NCBI RefSeq assembly: GCF_006494425.1 | Contig: NZ_VHIV01000002.1 | Location: forward strand, 1 to 64,000 | Source of the DNA: Bacillus dicomae | GTDB lineage: Bacteria > Bacillota > Bacilli > Bacillales > Bacillaceae_G | Direction: 5' to 3' | DNA length: 64,000 nt | Shown: piece by piece, positions 18,825-31,746 of the stretch | How positions within the stretch are numbered: position 1 is the first letter of the stretch | Layout: every line of letters starts with the position of its first letter | The notes under the pieces: model-generated | Seen by the model: the letters and a program-made list of their open reading frames with translations, nothing else | Database searches by the model: none | What the model was told of the DNA's origin: nothing | Translations under genes and position numbers: made by a program

Positions 18825-18882
18825 AATAAACATTCCTTTCGTATGTAGCTATAATTTTTAGTAAGGAGCTTTGAATAAGTAA

Positions 18883-18905
18883 AATGTAATTTTAAAAGTT
18901 ACATT
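18883..18905 (-). promoter_or_regulatory. GTAA-N9-TTAC operator before the AhpD-like gene
   Basis: TGTAATTTTAAAAGTTACA inside a longer palindrome (AATGTAA..TTACATT). It matches the site at 19400-19418 in both half-sites, spacing and TTAAA core. It is a probable binding site of the Rrf2 protein. Confidence 0.6.
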
Positions 18906-18964
18906 TATAATATGCTTTCATTTCGGTATAATTTGTAAAAGTATGTATACCAAAATGAAACCCT

Positions 18965-19378
18965 TTATTTAAATAATTTATTTATAACATCTTGTATACT
19001 TAATTGGTCTAAAAATAATTTATAATGTTTATCGCCCTCGATGAATATGTCAGTCATGACATCGCCTATTCCTGAAGAAATTGTACAATCTTTATCTATG
19101 TCACCAGATCTCCAATTAGAAGATAAAGAACTAGTTGAAGTTAGTTCATAAATGTCTCCAAGCGTAACATCTTTAGGATTGTGCTTGAAAATATAACCAC
19201 CGTTAATTCCTTCTTTTGTAGAAATTAAACCATTCTTTTTTAACATTCGCATGACTTTACGAATTCGTGCTGCATTAGCACAAATGTTATCAGCTAATTG
19301 TTCACTATTTGCCATATTTCCAGGTACATGATTCAGATAAGTTAAACAATGTACTGCAATCATAAATTCACTATTCAA
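18965..19378 (-). CDS. Rrf2-family transcriptional regulator
   Basis: A 137-residue winged-helix repressor: MNSEFMIAVHCLTYLNHVPGNMANSEQLADNI (helix-turn-helix begins) then 'RKVMRMLKKNGLISTKEGINGGYIF', the wing. The start is TTG 19378 with AAGGAGTGA at proper distance; it gives the canonical MNSEF N-terminus. Cysteines are scattered (in VHCL, NICANAA and DKDCTIS) and do not form the three-Cys cluster of IscR/NsrR, so it more likely senses thiol or peroxide chemistry than an Fe-S cluster. Operators lie before it and before the AhpD-like gene downstream. Confidence 0.87.
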   Translation of the reverse strand: MNSEFMIAVHCLTYLNHVPGNMANSEQLADNICANAARIRKVMRMLKKNGLISTKEGINGGYIFKHNPKDVTLGDIYELTSTSSLSSNWRSGDIDKDCTISSGIGDVMTDIFIEGDKHYKLFLDQLSIQDVINKLFK

Positions 19379-19399
19379 GTTTGTCTCACTCCTTATAAA

Positions 19400-19418
19400 C
19401 GTAATCTTAAATGTTACA
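19400..19418 (-). promoter_or_regulatory. GTAA-N9-TTAC operator before the Rrf2 gene
   Basis: CGTAATCTTAAATGTTACA lies just upstream of the Rrf2 ribosome site. It is the same motif as at 18883-18905, which suggests autoregulation. Confidence 0.6.
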
Positions 19419-19578
19419 GTTTAAATTTGCAAGAGTTTTGTACTGAGTACTTAAAGACACTACCATTATTTTTGTTTATCCTGCTATTTGTGGGAGTCGA
19501 GCCGTCCGAAAAAGTCCGAATCGTGAGAGCTGATTGAAATTATTATAATAGTGCATGTTATTCGTTGGAAGGGAAAAT

Positions 19579-19625
19579 AAAAAAGGATATAACCTAGTCA
19601 AAGAGTGCGACTAAGTTATATCCCT
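19579..19625 (-). terminator. Terminator of the AIM24-like gene
   Basis: On the minus strand GGATATAACTTAGTC / GACTAGGTTATATCC encloses a 9-nt loop, followed by TTTTTT. Confidence 0.85.
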
Positions 19626-19639
19626 GCTACTATTATACA

Positions 19640-20422
19640 TTACTCTTTTCCATCTAAAAGACGACCAAGTCCACCTAAAACACTGCCTTCACCAGTACTT
19701 TGTGCTGCTGGGCTTGTCAGACGTGCTGCTAAGCGGCTAAGTGTTAAGGACTGAATCCAAACTGTTCCAGGTCCTTCTAATGTTGCGAAGAATAAGCCTT
19801 CGCCGCCAAATAGAGCTGTTTTTACTTTTCCAACAAATTCGATATCGTAGTTAACGTCTTTTGTCATGGCAACAAGACAACCTGTATCGATGCGAAGCTT
19901 TTCGCCAGGTTTTAATTCACGCTTATATACAGTTCCTCCCGCATGCATGAAAGCAAGTCCATCACCTTCGAGTTTCTGCATGATGAAACCTTCGCCACCG
20001 AAGAAGCCAGTTCCGATTTTTTTCGTAAACTCGATTCCGATAGAAACCCCTTTTGCGGCACAAAGAAACGCATCTTTTTGGCAAACTACTTTCCCTTGAT
20101 ATTCTGTTAAATCTACAGGAACGATTTTACCAGGATAAGGAGCAGCAAATGATACGTGGCGCTTGCCGTGACCTGTATTTGTGAACACAGTCATAAACAT
20201 GCTTTCACCTGTAACGAGACGTTTACCAGCGCCCATTAATTTTCCGAATAAACCTCCAGATGGACCGGAACCATCCCCGAAAATTGTTTCCATTTCGATG
20301 TAATCTTCCATCATCATCATTGCGCCAGCTTCTGCGATAACGCTTTCTTCTGGATCTAATTCAATTTCAACGAACTGCATATCATCGCCGTATAGTTTAT
20401 ATTCGATTTCGTGTGCTCTCAT
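19640..20422 (-). CDS. TIGR00266/AIM24 family protein
   Basis: About 260 residues. A beta-rich double-psi/AIM24-type fold with glycine-rich hairpins: '[44 protein letters not shown]', '[28 protein letters not shown]', '[30 protein letters not shown]' and '[25 protein letters not shown]'. I choose the ATG at 20422 (MRAHEIEY) because GAGGTG lies 6 nt upstream; a GTG three codons earlier is the alternative. The family is widespread with unknown function (a mitochondrial relative is Aim24). It stands alone on the minus strand. Confidence 0.85.
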   Translation of the reverse strand: MRAHEIEYKLYGDDMQFVEIELDPEESVIAEAGAMMMMEDYIEMETIFGDGSGPSGGLFGKLMGAGKRLVTGESMFMTVFTNTGHGKRHVSFAAPYPGKIVPVDLTEYQGKVVCQKDAFLCAAKGVSIGIEFTKKIGTGFFGGEGFIMQKLEGDGLAFMHAGGTVYKRELKPGEKLRIDTGCLVAMTKDVNYDIEFVGKVKTALFGGEGLFFATLEGPGTVWIQSLTLSRLAARLTSPAAQSTGEGSVLGGLGRLLDGKE

Positions 20423-20948
<526 letters not shown>

Positions 20949-20960
20949 TTAGCTAGCGAT

Positions 20961-20993
20961 AAAAAGCATTCCGATTTTCGGAATGCTTTTTTT
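20961..20993 (+). terminator. csp terminator
   Basis: AAAAAGCATTCCGA/TCGGAATGCTTTTTTT hairpin 12 bp after the csp stop. Confidence 0.9.
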
Positions 20994-20996
20994 ATT

Positions 20997-21058
20997 CCAC
21001 AAATGCTCGATTGGTGTGGCTAATAATTAGTGGAGGATGGTCGAAACCCTCATTTTAT
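20997..21058 (+). repeat. Degenerate partial bcr1
   Basis: Right-half fragment: CGATTGG..TAATAATTAGTGGAGGAT..AAACCCTCA..TTTTAT aligns to the bcr1 right half with many substitutions and loss of one hairpin arm. Its terminal TTTAT (21054-21058) overlaps the stop codon of the minus-strand yteA-like gene. Confidence 0.55.
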
Positions 21059-21786
21059 TCTTTGGAACTCGATTCATTTGAAGATAATTCGCCCTTAAAG
21101 GTACGTTCTTCAAAGTCATCAAGCATTTGTTCATATTCTTCATGCTCTTCCGTAGCGAAAACTTGCGGATTTTTTCCATACATATCTGTACCGATAAAGT
21201 TTTCAAAATCCTCTACATAGCCCACATTCTCTTCACTATTTACGTACATGCCATTATAGTTTTTGGAATCTCGTCTTTCTAAATCAGACGGTGTTTCAGA
21301 TGTTCCATAATTGGCAACATCTTGCCACGCATCTTCTGCATCGTATTCAACAGAATGATCTTCATCATGTTTATGGAAAGAAGGAGACAATACTTCTTCT
21401 TCAACGGGTCGTGTATTCAGATTTAACTTATTTGTCGTGTGTTGTATGCATGTTGTAGCAGTCGGCATTGCTTCTAATCTTTCAAATGGAATTTCCACAC
21501 CAGACACTTCACAAATGCCATACGTACCCGCGTCTATTTTTTGCAGGGCGTGTTTCGTATCCTCCAGCTGTTTATGCCAAAGTTCAATAAGTCCGAAGTC
21601 TTTTTCACGTTCATATAGCTCTGTTGCCATATCAGCTGGATGGTTATCGTAGCTAGATAATTCCCCAACAGAATCGCGTTCAGATGCACGATCTTCATTT
21701 TCATGTGTTTGTATCGTTTGCTCTAGTTCTTGTTTTTGTTTTTCTAAAACGGATTTAAATTGATTTATTTGTTGTGGAGTTAACAT
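21055..21786 (-). CDS. yteA: YteA-family protein (DksA/TraR-like)
   Basis: A 243-residue protein with an N-terminal coiled coil (QQINQFKSVLEKQKQELEQTIQTHENE) and the 'GELSSYDNHPADMATELYEREKDFGL' segment, as in DksA/TraR-type YteA proteins linked to sporulation. The zinc finger is degenerate: YGICEVSGVEIPFERLEAMPTATTCIQH keeps two Cys instead of four. The C-terminal third is acidic and low-complexity, ending SSNESSSKE. A TGGGAGG-poor but acceptable GGAAGGTGG precedes the ATG. Its stop TAA is embedded in the terminal TTTAT of a partial bcr1. Confidence 0.85.
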   Translation of the reverse strand: MLTPQQINQFKSVLEKQKQELEQTIQTHENEDRASERDSVGELSSYDNHPADMATELYEREKDFGLIELWHKQLEDTKHALQKIDAGTYGICEVSGVEIPFERLEAMPTATTCIQHTTNKLNLNTRPVEEEVLSPSFHKHDEDHSVEYDAEDAWQDVANYGTSETPSDLERRDSKNYNGMYVNSEENVGYVEDFENFIGTDMYGKNPQVFATEEHEEYEQMLDDFEERTFKGELSSNESSSKE

Positions 21787-21867
21787 AGTCGTCCACCTTC
21801 CTACAATTCAGTTTCTTTACATAGTATGAGCGTTGAGCGTAGGAATTATGAGCTGAAATTCGTATAT

Positions 21868-21897
21868 GAAAAAGGAGCCGCGTTAGCAGCTCCTTTC
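21868..21897 (-). terminator. menA terminator
   Basis: Minus-strand AAAGGAGCTGC-TAAC-GCGGCTCCTTTTT hairpin with T-run directly at the menA stop. Confidence 0.8.
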
Positions 21898-22850
21898 TAT
21901 AAGAAATATCCAAGTAATAATCCGATTCCCATGAGGAGACCGAAGATTGTATTTGTTTTTGCTGTTGCAATCATTGCAGGTACCATTTCCATTGGAATGC
22001 TTTTGCCGATAAAGCCTTTCGTTGCTTTAAATGCTTTCGGAGCGCTTAAAAATACGATAAGCATCCATGGTGATACGATGTGGACGATAATTAAAGCAAT
22101 TGTCCAAATGTAGGAAACGATGAACATAGAAGCAAGTACACCAACTGCTCTTTCACGTCCAACGAGAATTGCTAACGTTTTACGACCGTTTTCTTTATCG
22201 CCATCTAAGTCACGAATGTTATTAGCTAATAAAATGGCACCAATTAAAATGGAGCTTGGAATAGATAGTAAAATGACTTCTGATGTCACAGTTCCAGTTT
22301 GAATAAAGAATGAAATTCCAATAATAATGACACCCATAAATAATCCGGCTGTTAATTCTCCGAATGGTGTATATGCAATTGGAAGCGGGCCACCTGTATA
22401 AAGGTAAGCAACGGCCATACAAACAAGACCGATTGCAGCAAGCCACCAGCTAGAATTCATACAAATATAAACACCTAATAGTATTGCGATGCCGAAAAAT
22501 CCAAATGCTAAGTTAAGCACTGTTTTGGGCTGAATGCCATCGCGAACGATAGCGCCGCCGATACCAACTGAACCTTCGTGATCGAGTCCTCTTTTATAAT
22601 CAAAGTATTCATTAAACATGTTTGTTGCTGCCTGAATGAGAAGACAAGCAAGAAGCATTATAAGGAAAAGAGGGAGATGTATTTGATTTATACCTCCGAC
22701 CTGCATCGCATATGCTGTTCCGATAAAAACAGGAACGAAAGCTGCTGTTAATGTATGGGGACGTAGTAAACTCCACCAAATGCGCCAGCCTGTTTGCTTG
22801 CTTGGCTTTGACGCTGTAGGAGAGGAATTCGTTTCGACGTTCATTTCCAT
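21897..22850 (-). CDS. menA: 1,4-dihydroxy-2-naphthoate polyprenyltransferase
   Basis: An integral membrane UbiA-family prenyltransferase that attaches the polyprenyl tail to DHNA, giving demethylmenaquinone. It has 317 residues from the ATG at 22850 (MEMNVETNSS), which has AAAGGAGG 7 nt upstream; the upstream in-frame extension lacks a ribosome site. The two Asp-rich sites are NMFNEYFDYKRGLD (first) and DLDGDKENGRKTLA (second). About eight to nine hydrophobic helices are visible. It is transcribed divergently from menF, with which it shares a promoter region containing a 12-bp inverted repeat. Confidence 0.95.
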   Translation of the reverse strand: MEMNVETNSSPTASKPSKQTGWRIWWSLLRPHTLTAAFVPVFIGTAYAMQVGGINQIHLPLFLIMLLACLLIQAATNMFNEYFDYKRGLDHEGSVGIGGAIVRDGIQPKTVLNLAFGFFGIAILLGVYICMNSSWWLAAIGLVCMAVAYLYTGGPLPIAYTPFGELTAGLFMGVIIIGISFFIQTGTVTSEVILLSIPSSILIGAILLANNIRDLDGDKENGRKTLAILVGRERAVGVLASMFIVSYIWTIALIIVHIVSPWMLIVFLSAPKAFKATKGFIGKSIPMEMVPAMIATAKTNTIFGLLMGIGLLLGYFL

Positions 22851-22887
22851 GTTGAATCCTCCTTTGGTCACATATTGTACACAACTA

Positions 22888-22916
22888 AGTGTAGAAAAAG
22901 CATCATTTAGTGTCAA
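22888..22916 (-). promoter_or_regulatory. menA promoter
   Basis: On the minus strand TTGACA-N17-TACACT, 38 bp upstream of the menA ATG. The -35 is part of the left arm of the shared inverted repeat. Confidence 0.6.
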
Positions 22917-22970
22917 CGTTTATTTTTTAGGAAGAGAAGGTGAATTTCTCAAAAATGCTAAACGTTGACA
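22911..22970. promoter_or_regulatory. 12-bp inverted repeat between menA and menF
   Basis: TGTCAACGTTTA at 22911-22922 and TAAACGTTGACA at 22959-22970 are perfect inverted copies 36 bp apart. Each contains the -35 hexamer of one of the two outward-facing promoters. Either the arms are just two similar promoters, or they are operators for a common regulator. Confidence 0.6.
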
Positions 22971-22994
22971 GGCCTTTCGTTTGAGGTGTATCTT
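22965..22994 (+). promoter_or_regulatory. menF operon promoter
   Basis: TTGACA-N18-TATCTT, about 50 bp upstream of the GTG start of menF. Confidence 0.6.
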
Positions 22995-23044
22995 AAAATC
23001 AAGCGTAATTATGACTATTTTTCGCCCATAGGGGGGAGACAATT

Positions 23045-26999
<3,955 letters not shown>

Positions 27000-27068
27000 T
27001 GCTTTTTTCGGTTAAGAATGAAGTTGCACTAATAGAGGAGATCAGAAATATACAAGGAGGTAGTTGTA

Positions 27069-27887
27069 ATGGCTATTGAATGGGTAAAAGAAGGCAATTA
27101 CGAAGATATTATTTATTCAACATACAATGGTATCGCAAAGATTTCGATTAACCGCCCTGAAGTACATAACGCATTCCGTCCTAAAACGGTAATGGAGTTA
27201 ATCAACGCTTTTGCACAAGCTCGTGATGACGCAAATGTTGGCGTTATCATTTTAACAGGTGAAGGTGGACGTGCATTCTGTTCAGGCGGCGACCAAAAAG
27301 TTCGCGGTCATGGCGGATATGTAGGTGACGACCAAATCCCACGTCTAAACGTATTAGACTTACAACGTCTAATTCGCGCAATTCCTAAACCAGTTATCGC
27401 AATGGTAGCAGGTTATGCAATTGGCGGAGGACACGTACTTCATATCGTATGTGACTTAACAATCGCTGCAGACAACGCTGTATTCGGACAAACAGGTCCT
27501 AAAGTAGGAAGCTTTGACGGTGGATACGGAGCTGGTTACTTAGCTCGTATGGTAGGCCACAAGAAAGCTCGCGAAATTTGGTACCTATGCCGTCAATACA
27601 ATGCACAGGAAGCGCTTGATATGGGCTTAGTAAACACAGTAGTACCATTAGAAGAACTTGAAGCAGAAACAGTACAATGGGCACAAGAAATCTTAGCAAA
27701 CAGCCCAATGGCACTTCGTTTCCTAAAAGCTGCATTCAACGCAGACACAGACGGTCTAGCTGGTATTCAACAACTAGCTGGAGATGCAACGTTATTGTAC
27801 TACACAACTGACGAAGCAAAAGAAGGTCGTGACGCGTTCAAAGAAAAACGCAGTCCGGACTTCGGTCAATTCCCTCGTTTCCCGTGA
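27069..27887 (+). CDS. menB: 1,4-dihydroxy-2-naphthoyl-CoA synthase
   Basis: Crotonase-fold enzyme that cyclises o-succinylbenzoyl-CoA to DHNA-CoA. It has 272 residues: '[24 protein letters not shown]', the oxyanion/CoA motif '[16 protein letters not shown]', '[48 protein letters not shown]' and the C-terminal '[15 protein letters not shown]' that is diagnostic for MenB. CAAGGAGG lies before the ATG. Codon use is strongly biased to highly expressed genes (runs of GAC, AAC, GGT), more than in its neighbours. A repeat and a terminator follow, so menE-C may be transcribed separately. Confidence 0.97.
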   Translation: MAIEWVKEGNYEDIIYSTYNGIAKISINRPEVHNAFRPKTVMELINAFAQARDDANVGVIILTGEGGRAFCSGGDQKVRGHGGYVGDDQIPRLNVLDLQRLIRAIPKPVIAMVAGYAIGGGHVLHIVCDLTIAADNAVFGQTGPKVGSFDGGYGAGYLARMVGHKKAREIWYLCRQYNAQEALDMGLVNTVVPLEELEAETVQWAQEILANSPMALRFLKAAFNADTDGLAGIQQLAGDATLLYYTTDEAKEGRDAFKEKRSPDFGQFPRFP

Positions 27888-27888
27888 T

Positions 27889-28030
27889 CAAGCCGCTGTA
27901 GCTGGATGAGATCAAAAGCGGAAGCGGCTCGCTTAGAACAAGAGGGCGTTGGAACTCCTGACGTAGAGGCGCTTTTGGCCTCGTAGGAAGGCGTGAAACG
28001 ACCGACTGTTCTAGCCGCTGTAGCTGGATG
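27889..28030 (+). repeat. Repeat element flanked by 18-bp direct repeats, menB-menE
   Basis: AGCCGCTGTAGCTGGATG occurs at 27891-27908 and again at 28013-28030. Between them is a GC-rich, partly self-complementary stretch (AAAAGCGGAAGCGGCTCGC.., GGCGCTTTTGGCCTCG). Its composition differs from the flanks. It resembles GC-rich intergenic repeats scattered in Bacillaceae genomes; I cannot name it. Confidence 0.6.
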
Positions 28031-28044
28031 GAAACAAAACAACT

Positions 28045-28079
28045 AAGAGACTTGATGTCATATCAAGTCTCTTTCTTTC
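28045..28079 (+). terminator. Terminator between menB and menE
   Basis: The stem AAGAGACTTGAT/ATCAAGTCTCTT with a 5-nt loop and a T-rich tail lies only 15 bp before the menE start. It would split or attenuate the men operon. Confidence 0.75.
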
Positions 28080-28094
28080 ATGAAAGGAGAATGA

Positions 28095-29543
28095 GTGATG
28101 GAGACGATGCCGAATTGGTTAATGCAACGTGCATTTTTAACACCAGAGCGCACTGCAATTGAAATAGAGGAAGAGAAAGTTACTTTTATGCAGCTGCATG
28201 AAAAAGTAGTATCTGTTTGTGAACACCTCACGCATGTTGGAGTAAAGCGAGGGCAAAAGGTGGCTGTTCTGATGAAAAATGGTATGGAGATGATTACAGT
28301 TATTCACGCCCTATCTTACGTAGGTGCGGTAGCTGTGCTTTTAAATACGCGTCTTTCAAGAGAAGAGCTACTTTGGCAAATGGATGATGCTGAAGTTATT
28401 TGTTTAGTGACCGATCAAGACTTTGATGCTAAAGATGTTCCTGTATATTCATTCGCTGAAGTGATGAATGGACCAAAGGCGGAAGCCTCTATACAAGAAG
28501 AGTTTTCTTTAGAAGAAGCGATGACAATTATTTATACGTCTGGAACGACAGGAAAACCGAAAGGCGTTATTTTAACGTACGGTAATCACTGGGCAAGCGC
28601 AGTCGGTTCGTCGTTTAATTTAGGGCTTCGTGATGATGATTGCTGGTTAGCTTGTATGCCGATGTTCCACGTTGGCGGGCTATCTCTTTTAATGAAAAAC
28701 ATTATGTACGGAATGCGCATTTTACTCGTTCCGAAATATGATGCGGACTTTATTCATAATGCACTTCAAACGAGAGGGGTTACAATCATTTCTGTCGTTT
28801 CTAAAATGTTAACCGATTTATTAGAACGACTTGGAGAAGGAACATATCCATCTTCTTTACGATGTATGTTACTTGGGGGAGGACCAGCGCCGAAACCACT
28901 ATTAGAAGCGTGTGTAGAAAAAGGAATTCCTGTGTATCAAACGTACGGTATGACAGAAACGTCGTCCCAAATTTGTACGTTATCAGCTGATTACATGTTA
29001 ACAAAAGTAGGATCAGCTGGAAAACCACTATTTCAGTGCCAACTTCGTATTGAAAAAGATGGCGTCGTAGTGCCGCCGTTTGCGGAAGGCGAGATTGTAG
29101 TAAAAGGACCGAACGTAACAGGCGGTTACTTTAACCGTGAAGATGCGACGCGCGAAACAATTCAAAACGGATGGCTTCATACTGGTGACCTCGGTTATTT
29201 AGACGAAGAAGGGTTTTTATATGTATTAGATCGCCGCAGTGATTTAATTATTTCTGGCGGAGAGAATATATATCCGGCTCAAATTGAAGAAGTGCTGCTT
29301 TCTCATCCGATGGTAGCGGAAGCTGGTGTTGTCGGTATGACTGATGATAAATGGGGACAAGTACCTGCTGCTTTTGTTGTAAAAAGCGGAGAGGTAACAG
29401 AAGAAGAAATTCTTCACTTCTGCGAGGAGAAATTAGCGAAATATAAAGTGCCTAAAAAGGCATGTTTCTTAGAGGAATTACCACGAAATGCTTCGAAAAA
29501 ATTGTTAAGACGAGAGTTAAGACAATTAGTGGAGGAGATGTAA
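28095..29543 (+). CDS. menE: o-Succinylbenzoate-CoA ligase
   Basis: An ANL-superfamily enzyme that activates OSB with ATP and CoA. It has 481-482 residues (GTG 28095 or ATG 28098, both served by AAAGGAGA). Adenylation motifs: '[22 protein letters not shown]' (P-loop), '[16 protein letters not shown]', '[43 protein letters not shown]' and '[15 protein letters not shown]' with the C-terminal catalytic Lys. menC follows with no gap. A terminator lies immediately upstream, so a separate promoter or read-through is needed. Confidence 0.95.
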   Translation: MMETMPNWLMQRAFLTPERTAIEIEEEKVTFMQLHEKVVSVCEHLTHVGVKRGQKVAVLMKNGMEMITVIHALSYVGAVAVLLNTRLSREELLWQMDDAEVICLVTDQDFDAKDVPVYSFAEVMNGPKAEASIQEEFSLEEAMTIIYTSGTTGKPKGVILTYGNHWASAVGSSFNLGLRDDDCWLACMPMFHVGGLSLLMKNIMYGMRILLVPKYDADFIHNALQTRGVTIISVVSKMLTDLLERLGEGTYPSSLRCMLLGGGPAPKPLLEACVEKGIPVYQTYGMTETSSQICTLSADYMLTKVGSAGKPLFQCQLRIEKDGVVVPPFAEGEIVVKGPNVTGGYFNREDATRETIQNGWLHTGDLGYLDEEGFLYVLDRRSDLIISGGENIYPAQIEEVLLSHPMVAEAGVVGMTDDKWGQVPAAFVVKSGEVTEEEILHFCEEKLAKYKVPKKACFLEELPRNASKKLLRRELRQLVEEM

Positions 29544-30650
29544 GTGGAGATAAAAAAAGCAACACTTTATATAACGGAAATGCCACTCGTAATCCCGTTT
29601 GCTGCAAGCTACGGGACTTATGAAAAGCGTGAGAGTATCGTCATTGAATTAGAAGATACGGACGGGTGCATTGGTTTTGGCGAAGTCGTTGCATTTTCTG
29701 AACCGTGGTATACGGAAGAAACGGTGAAGACTGCGCTGCATGTACTGCAAGACTTTTTATTACCTGATTTATTAAAGGCTGAAATTTCTCATCCGAATGA
29801 GGTACCGAGCTTGTTCCAGCATATAAAAAGAAACCGAATGGCAAAGGCCGGAATAGAAGGAGCTGTTTGGGATTTATATGCGAAGCGTCAAAAGAAATCG
29901 TTAGCGACAGTGCTTGGCGGAACGAAGGCTGAAATTGAAGTCGGTGTTGTAATTGGGCTTAATACGATTCCGGTTATGTTAAAACAAATCGAGAAGTACG
30001 CGGAAGAAGGATACGAGCGTTTTAAAGTGAAAATAAAACCAGGGCATGATTATGAGTTATTGAAAGAAATTCGTAAAGAGTTTTCGCATATCCCGTTAAT
30101 GGCTGATGCAAATTCAGCGTATACATTAGCGGATACGGATAGTCTGAAACGACTAGATGAATTCCAATTGATGATGATTGAGCAGCCCCTAGCAGATTAC
30201 GATTTTCTTGATCATGCAGAGTTGCAAAAAAAAATTGAAACGCCGATTTGTTTAGACGAAAGCATCCATAGTTTAGAAGATGCACGCGTTGCGATTACGC
30301 TTGGCAGTTGCCGCATCGTTAATATTAAACCAGGGCGAGTGGGCGGATTAACAGAATCCATTCAAATTCATGATTATTGCATGGAGCATAACATACCAGT
30401 TTGGTGCGGCGGTATGGTGGAGATGGGGATTTCAAGAGCGCAAAATGTTGCGCTTGCTTCATTGCCGAACTTTACGATTCCTGGCGATATATCCGCTTCT
30501 AGTAGACATTGGGAGAGGGATATTATTTCACCGGAAGTGATGCTTGAGGGCGGGAAAGTAGTGGTGCCGCAAAGTATTGATGCTGAGTATGAAGTTGACC
30601 GCGGAAGGTTAGCGGAAATTACGAAGCAGCGGATTGTGTTTGAGCGGTAG
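29544..30650 (+). CDS. menC: o-Succinylbenzoate synthase
   Basis: Enolase-superfamily dehydratase forming OSB from SHCHC; family members of this type often also act as N-acylamino acid racemases. It has 368 residues. Start is GTG 29544, directly after the menE stop, with GGAGGAGATG as ribosome site. The catalytic elements are the KVKIKPG Lys pair (general base), metal ligands in 'LMADANSAY', 'MIEQPL' and 'CLDESI', and 'NIKPGRVGG' carrying the second Lys. It closes the men cluster; a 41-bp repeat array and a terminator follow. Confidence 0.94.
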   Translation: MEIKKATLYITEMPLVIPFAASYGTYEKRESIVIELEDTDGCIGFGEVVAFSEPWYTEETVKTALHVLQDFLLPDLLKAEISHPNEVPSLFQHIKRNRMAKAGIEGAVWDLYAKRQKKSLATVLGGTKAEIEVGVVIGLNTIPVMLKQIEKYAEEGYERFKVKIKPGHDYELLKEIRKEFSHIPLMADANSAYTLADTDSLKRLDEFQLMMIEQPLADYDFLDHAELQKKIETPICLDESIHSLEDARVAITLGSCRIVNIKPGRVGGLTESIQIHDYCMEHNIPVWCGGMVEMGISRAQNVALASLPNFTIPGDISASSRHWERDIISPEVMLEGGKVVVPQSIDAEYEVDRGRLAEITKQRIVFER

Positions 30651-30689
30651 GTTGAGTCTTTAAAATAGTGGCGAATTTCGTCGTTAATT

Positions 30690-30812
30690 GTCGGTAAGTC
30701 GATATAATTGAAAAATCGCTGATATAATTCGAGTTACGGTCGATATAATTGAAAAATCGCCGATATAATTCAAGTTGTGGTCGATATAATAGGAAAATCG
30801 CTGATATAATTT
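30690..30812 (+). repeat. 41-bp-period tandem repeat, copy B (3 units)
   Basis: Three units of GTCGATATAATtgaAAAATCGcYGATATAATTcragttryg at exactly 41-bp spacing, preceded by GTCGGTAA. It lies between menC and its terminator. Confidence 0.85.
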
Positions 30813-30820
30813 TATTTACT

Positions 30821-30847
30821 AAGGCTACTCTAACGAGTAGCCTTTTT
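30821..30847 (+). terminator. men operon terminator
   Basis: AAGGCTACTC-TAAC-GAGTAGCCTTTTT, a compact GC-rich hairpin with T-run after the repeat array. Confidence 0.9.
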
Positions 30848-30850
30848 GTA

Positions 30851-30880
30851 TTGTACAAATTGGATAGACTAGTTTACAAT
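30851..30880 (+). promoter_or_regulatory. Candidate promoter of the VanR-like operon
   Basis: TTGTAC-N18-TACAAT lies just before bcr1 copy 3. Transcription would begin near 30887 and run through the whole repeat, making bcr1 the 5' leader of the two-component operon. Confidence 0.5.
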
Positions 30881-30887
30881 CGAGCGT

Positions 30888-31036
30888 ATAAAGTGAAACT
30901 TTAATCAGTGGGGGTATCCCCACTGATTATTAGTTGAACCAATCGGGCTTTTATGGGCAGTTGATCTTCCACCTAACTTCTTTGATTCACCCGAATTTTG
31001 AGGTGGGAGTCTTACTGCCCGTTAATGCGGGGTAAA
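30888..31036 (-). repeat. bcr1 element, copy 3 (inverted)
   Basis: A ~149-bp bcr1 in reverse orientation: ATAAAGTGAAACTTTAATCAG.. to ..CTGCCCGTTAATGCGGGGTAAA. The small hairpin has lost ~7 bp of its loop. The element ends 11 bp before the start codon of the VanR-like gene, against its ribosome site (AAAGGGGGAG). Confidence 0.85.
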
Positions 31037-31047
31037 GGGGGAGTAAA

Positions 31048-31746
31048 ATGAAGCGCATTTCAATTTTAATAGCGGATGATGAGGCAGAAATTGCTGATTT
31101 AATTGAGATACATTTAGAAAAAGAAGGGTACCATGTTGTGAAGGCAGCGGACGGAGAAGAGGCAATTCATATTATTGAAACGCAGCCAATCGACTTAGTG
31201 GTTTTAGATATTATGATGCCAAAAATGGATGGGTATGAGGTGACGCGTCAAATTCGCGCGAAGCACCATATGCCAATCATTTTCTTAAGTGCGAAAACGT
31301 CTGATTTTGATAAGGTGACAGGTCTTGTATTAGGTGCAGATGATTATATGACGAAGCCTTTTACGCCGATTGAATTAGTTGCGCGTGTAAATGCACAATT
31401 ACGCCGATTTCTTACGTTAAATCAGCCGAAAGTAGCGGAGCATAAATCTGCTTTAGAGGTAGGCGGAGTTACTATTGATCCTGAGCGAAGAACAGTGAAC
31501 GTGTACGGAGAGCAAATTGAGTTAACACCGAAAGAGTTTGATATTTTATATTTATTAGCGAGCCATCCGAAGAAAGTGTATAATGTGGAAAATATTTTTC
31601 AGCAAGTATGGGCAGATGATTATTATGAAGGCGGAAATACAGTTATGGTACATATTCGTACGTTGCGGAAAAAACTTGGGGAAGATAAAAGAAAAGATAA
31701 GCTAATAAAAACAGTGTGGGGAGTAGGGTATACTTTCAATGGATAA
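31048..31746 (+). CDS. VanR-like response regulator (OmpR family)
   Basis: A 232-residue regulator with a receiver domain (1-~120; phosphoacceptor Asp54 in VVLDIMMPKMDG, Thr/Lys switch in 'FLSAKTSD' and 'YMTKPF') and a winged-helix DNA-binding domain (~130-230, ELTPKEFDILYLLASHPKKVY..VHIRTLRKKLGED). It is followed with an 8-bp overlap by its kinase and then by a VanY-like carboxypeptidase, the gene order of vancomycin-type systems but without vanHAX. It probably controls vanY and itself. Its leader seems to be bcr1. Confidence 0.9.
   Translation: MKRISILIADDEAEIADLIEIHLEKEGYHVVKAADGEEAIHIIETQPIDLVVLDIMMPKMDGYEVTRQIRAKHHMPIIFLSAKTSDFDKVTGLVLGADDYMTKPFTPIELVARVNAQLRRFLTLNQPKVAEHKSALEVGGVTIDPERRTVNVYGEQIELTPKEFDILYLLASHPKKVYNVENIFQQVWADDYYEGGNTVMVHIRTLRKKLGEDKRKDKLIKTVWGVGYTFNG

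Noticed and set aside
30619-30858. 79-codon minus-strand frame downstream of menC
   Set aside because: It is created by the tandem 41-bp repeats and crosses the terminator; its repetitive peptide is an artefact.
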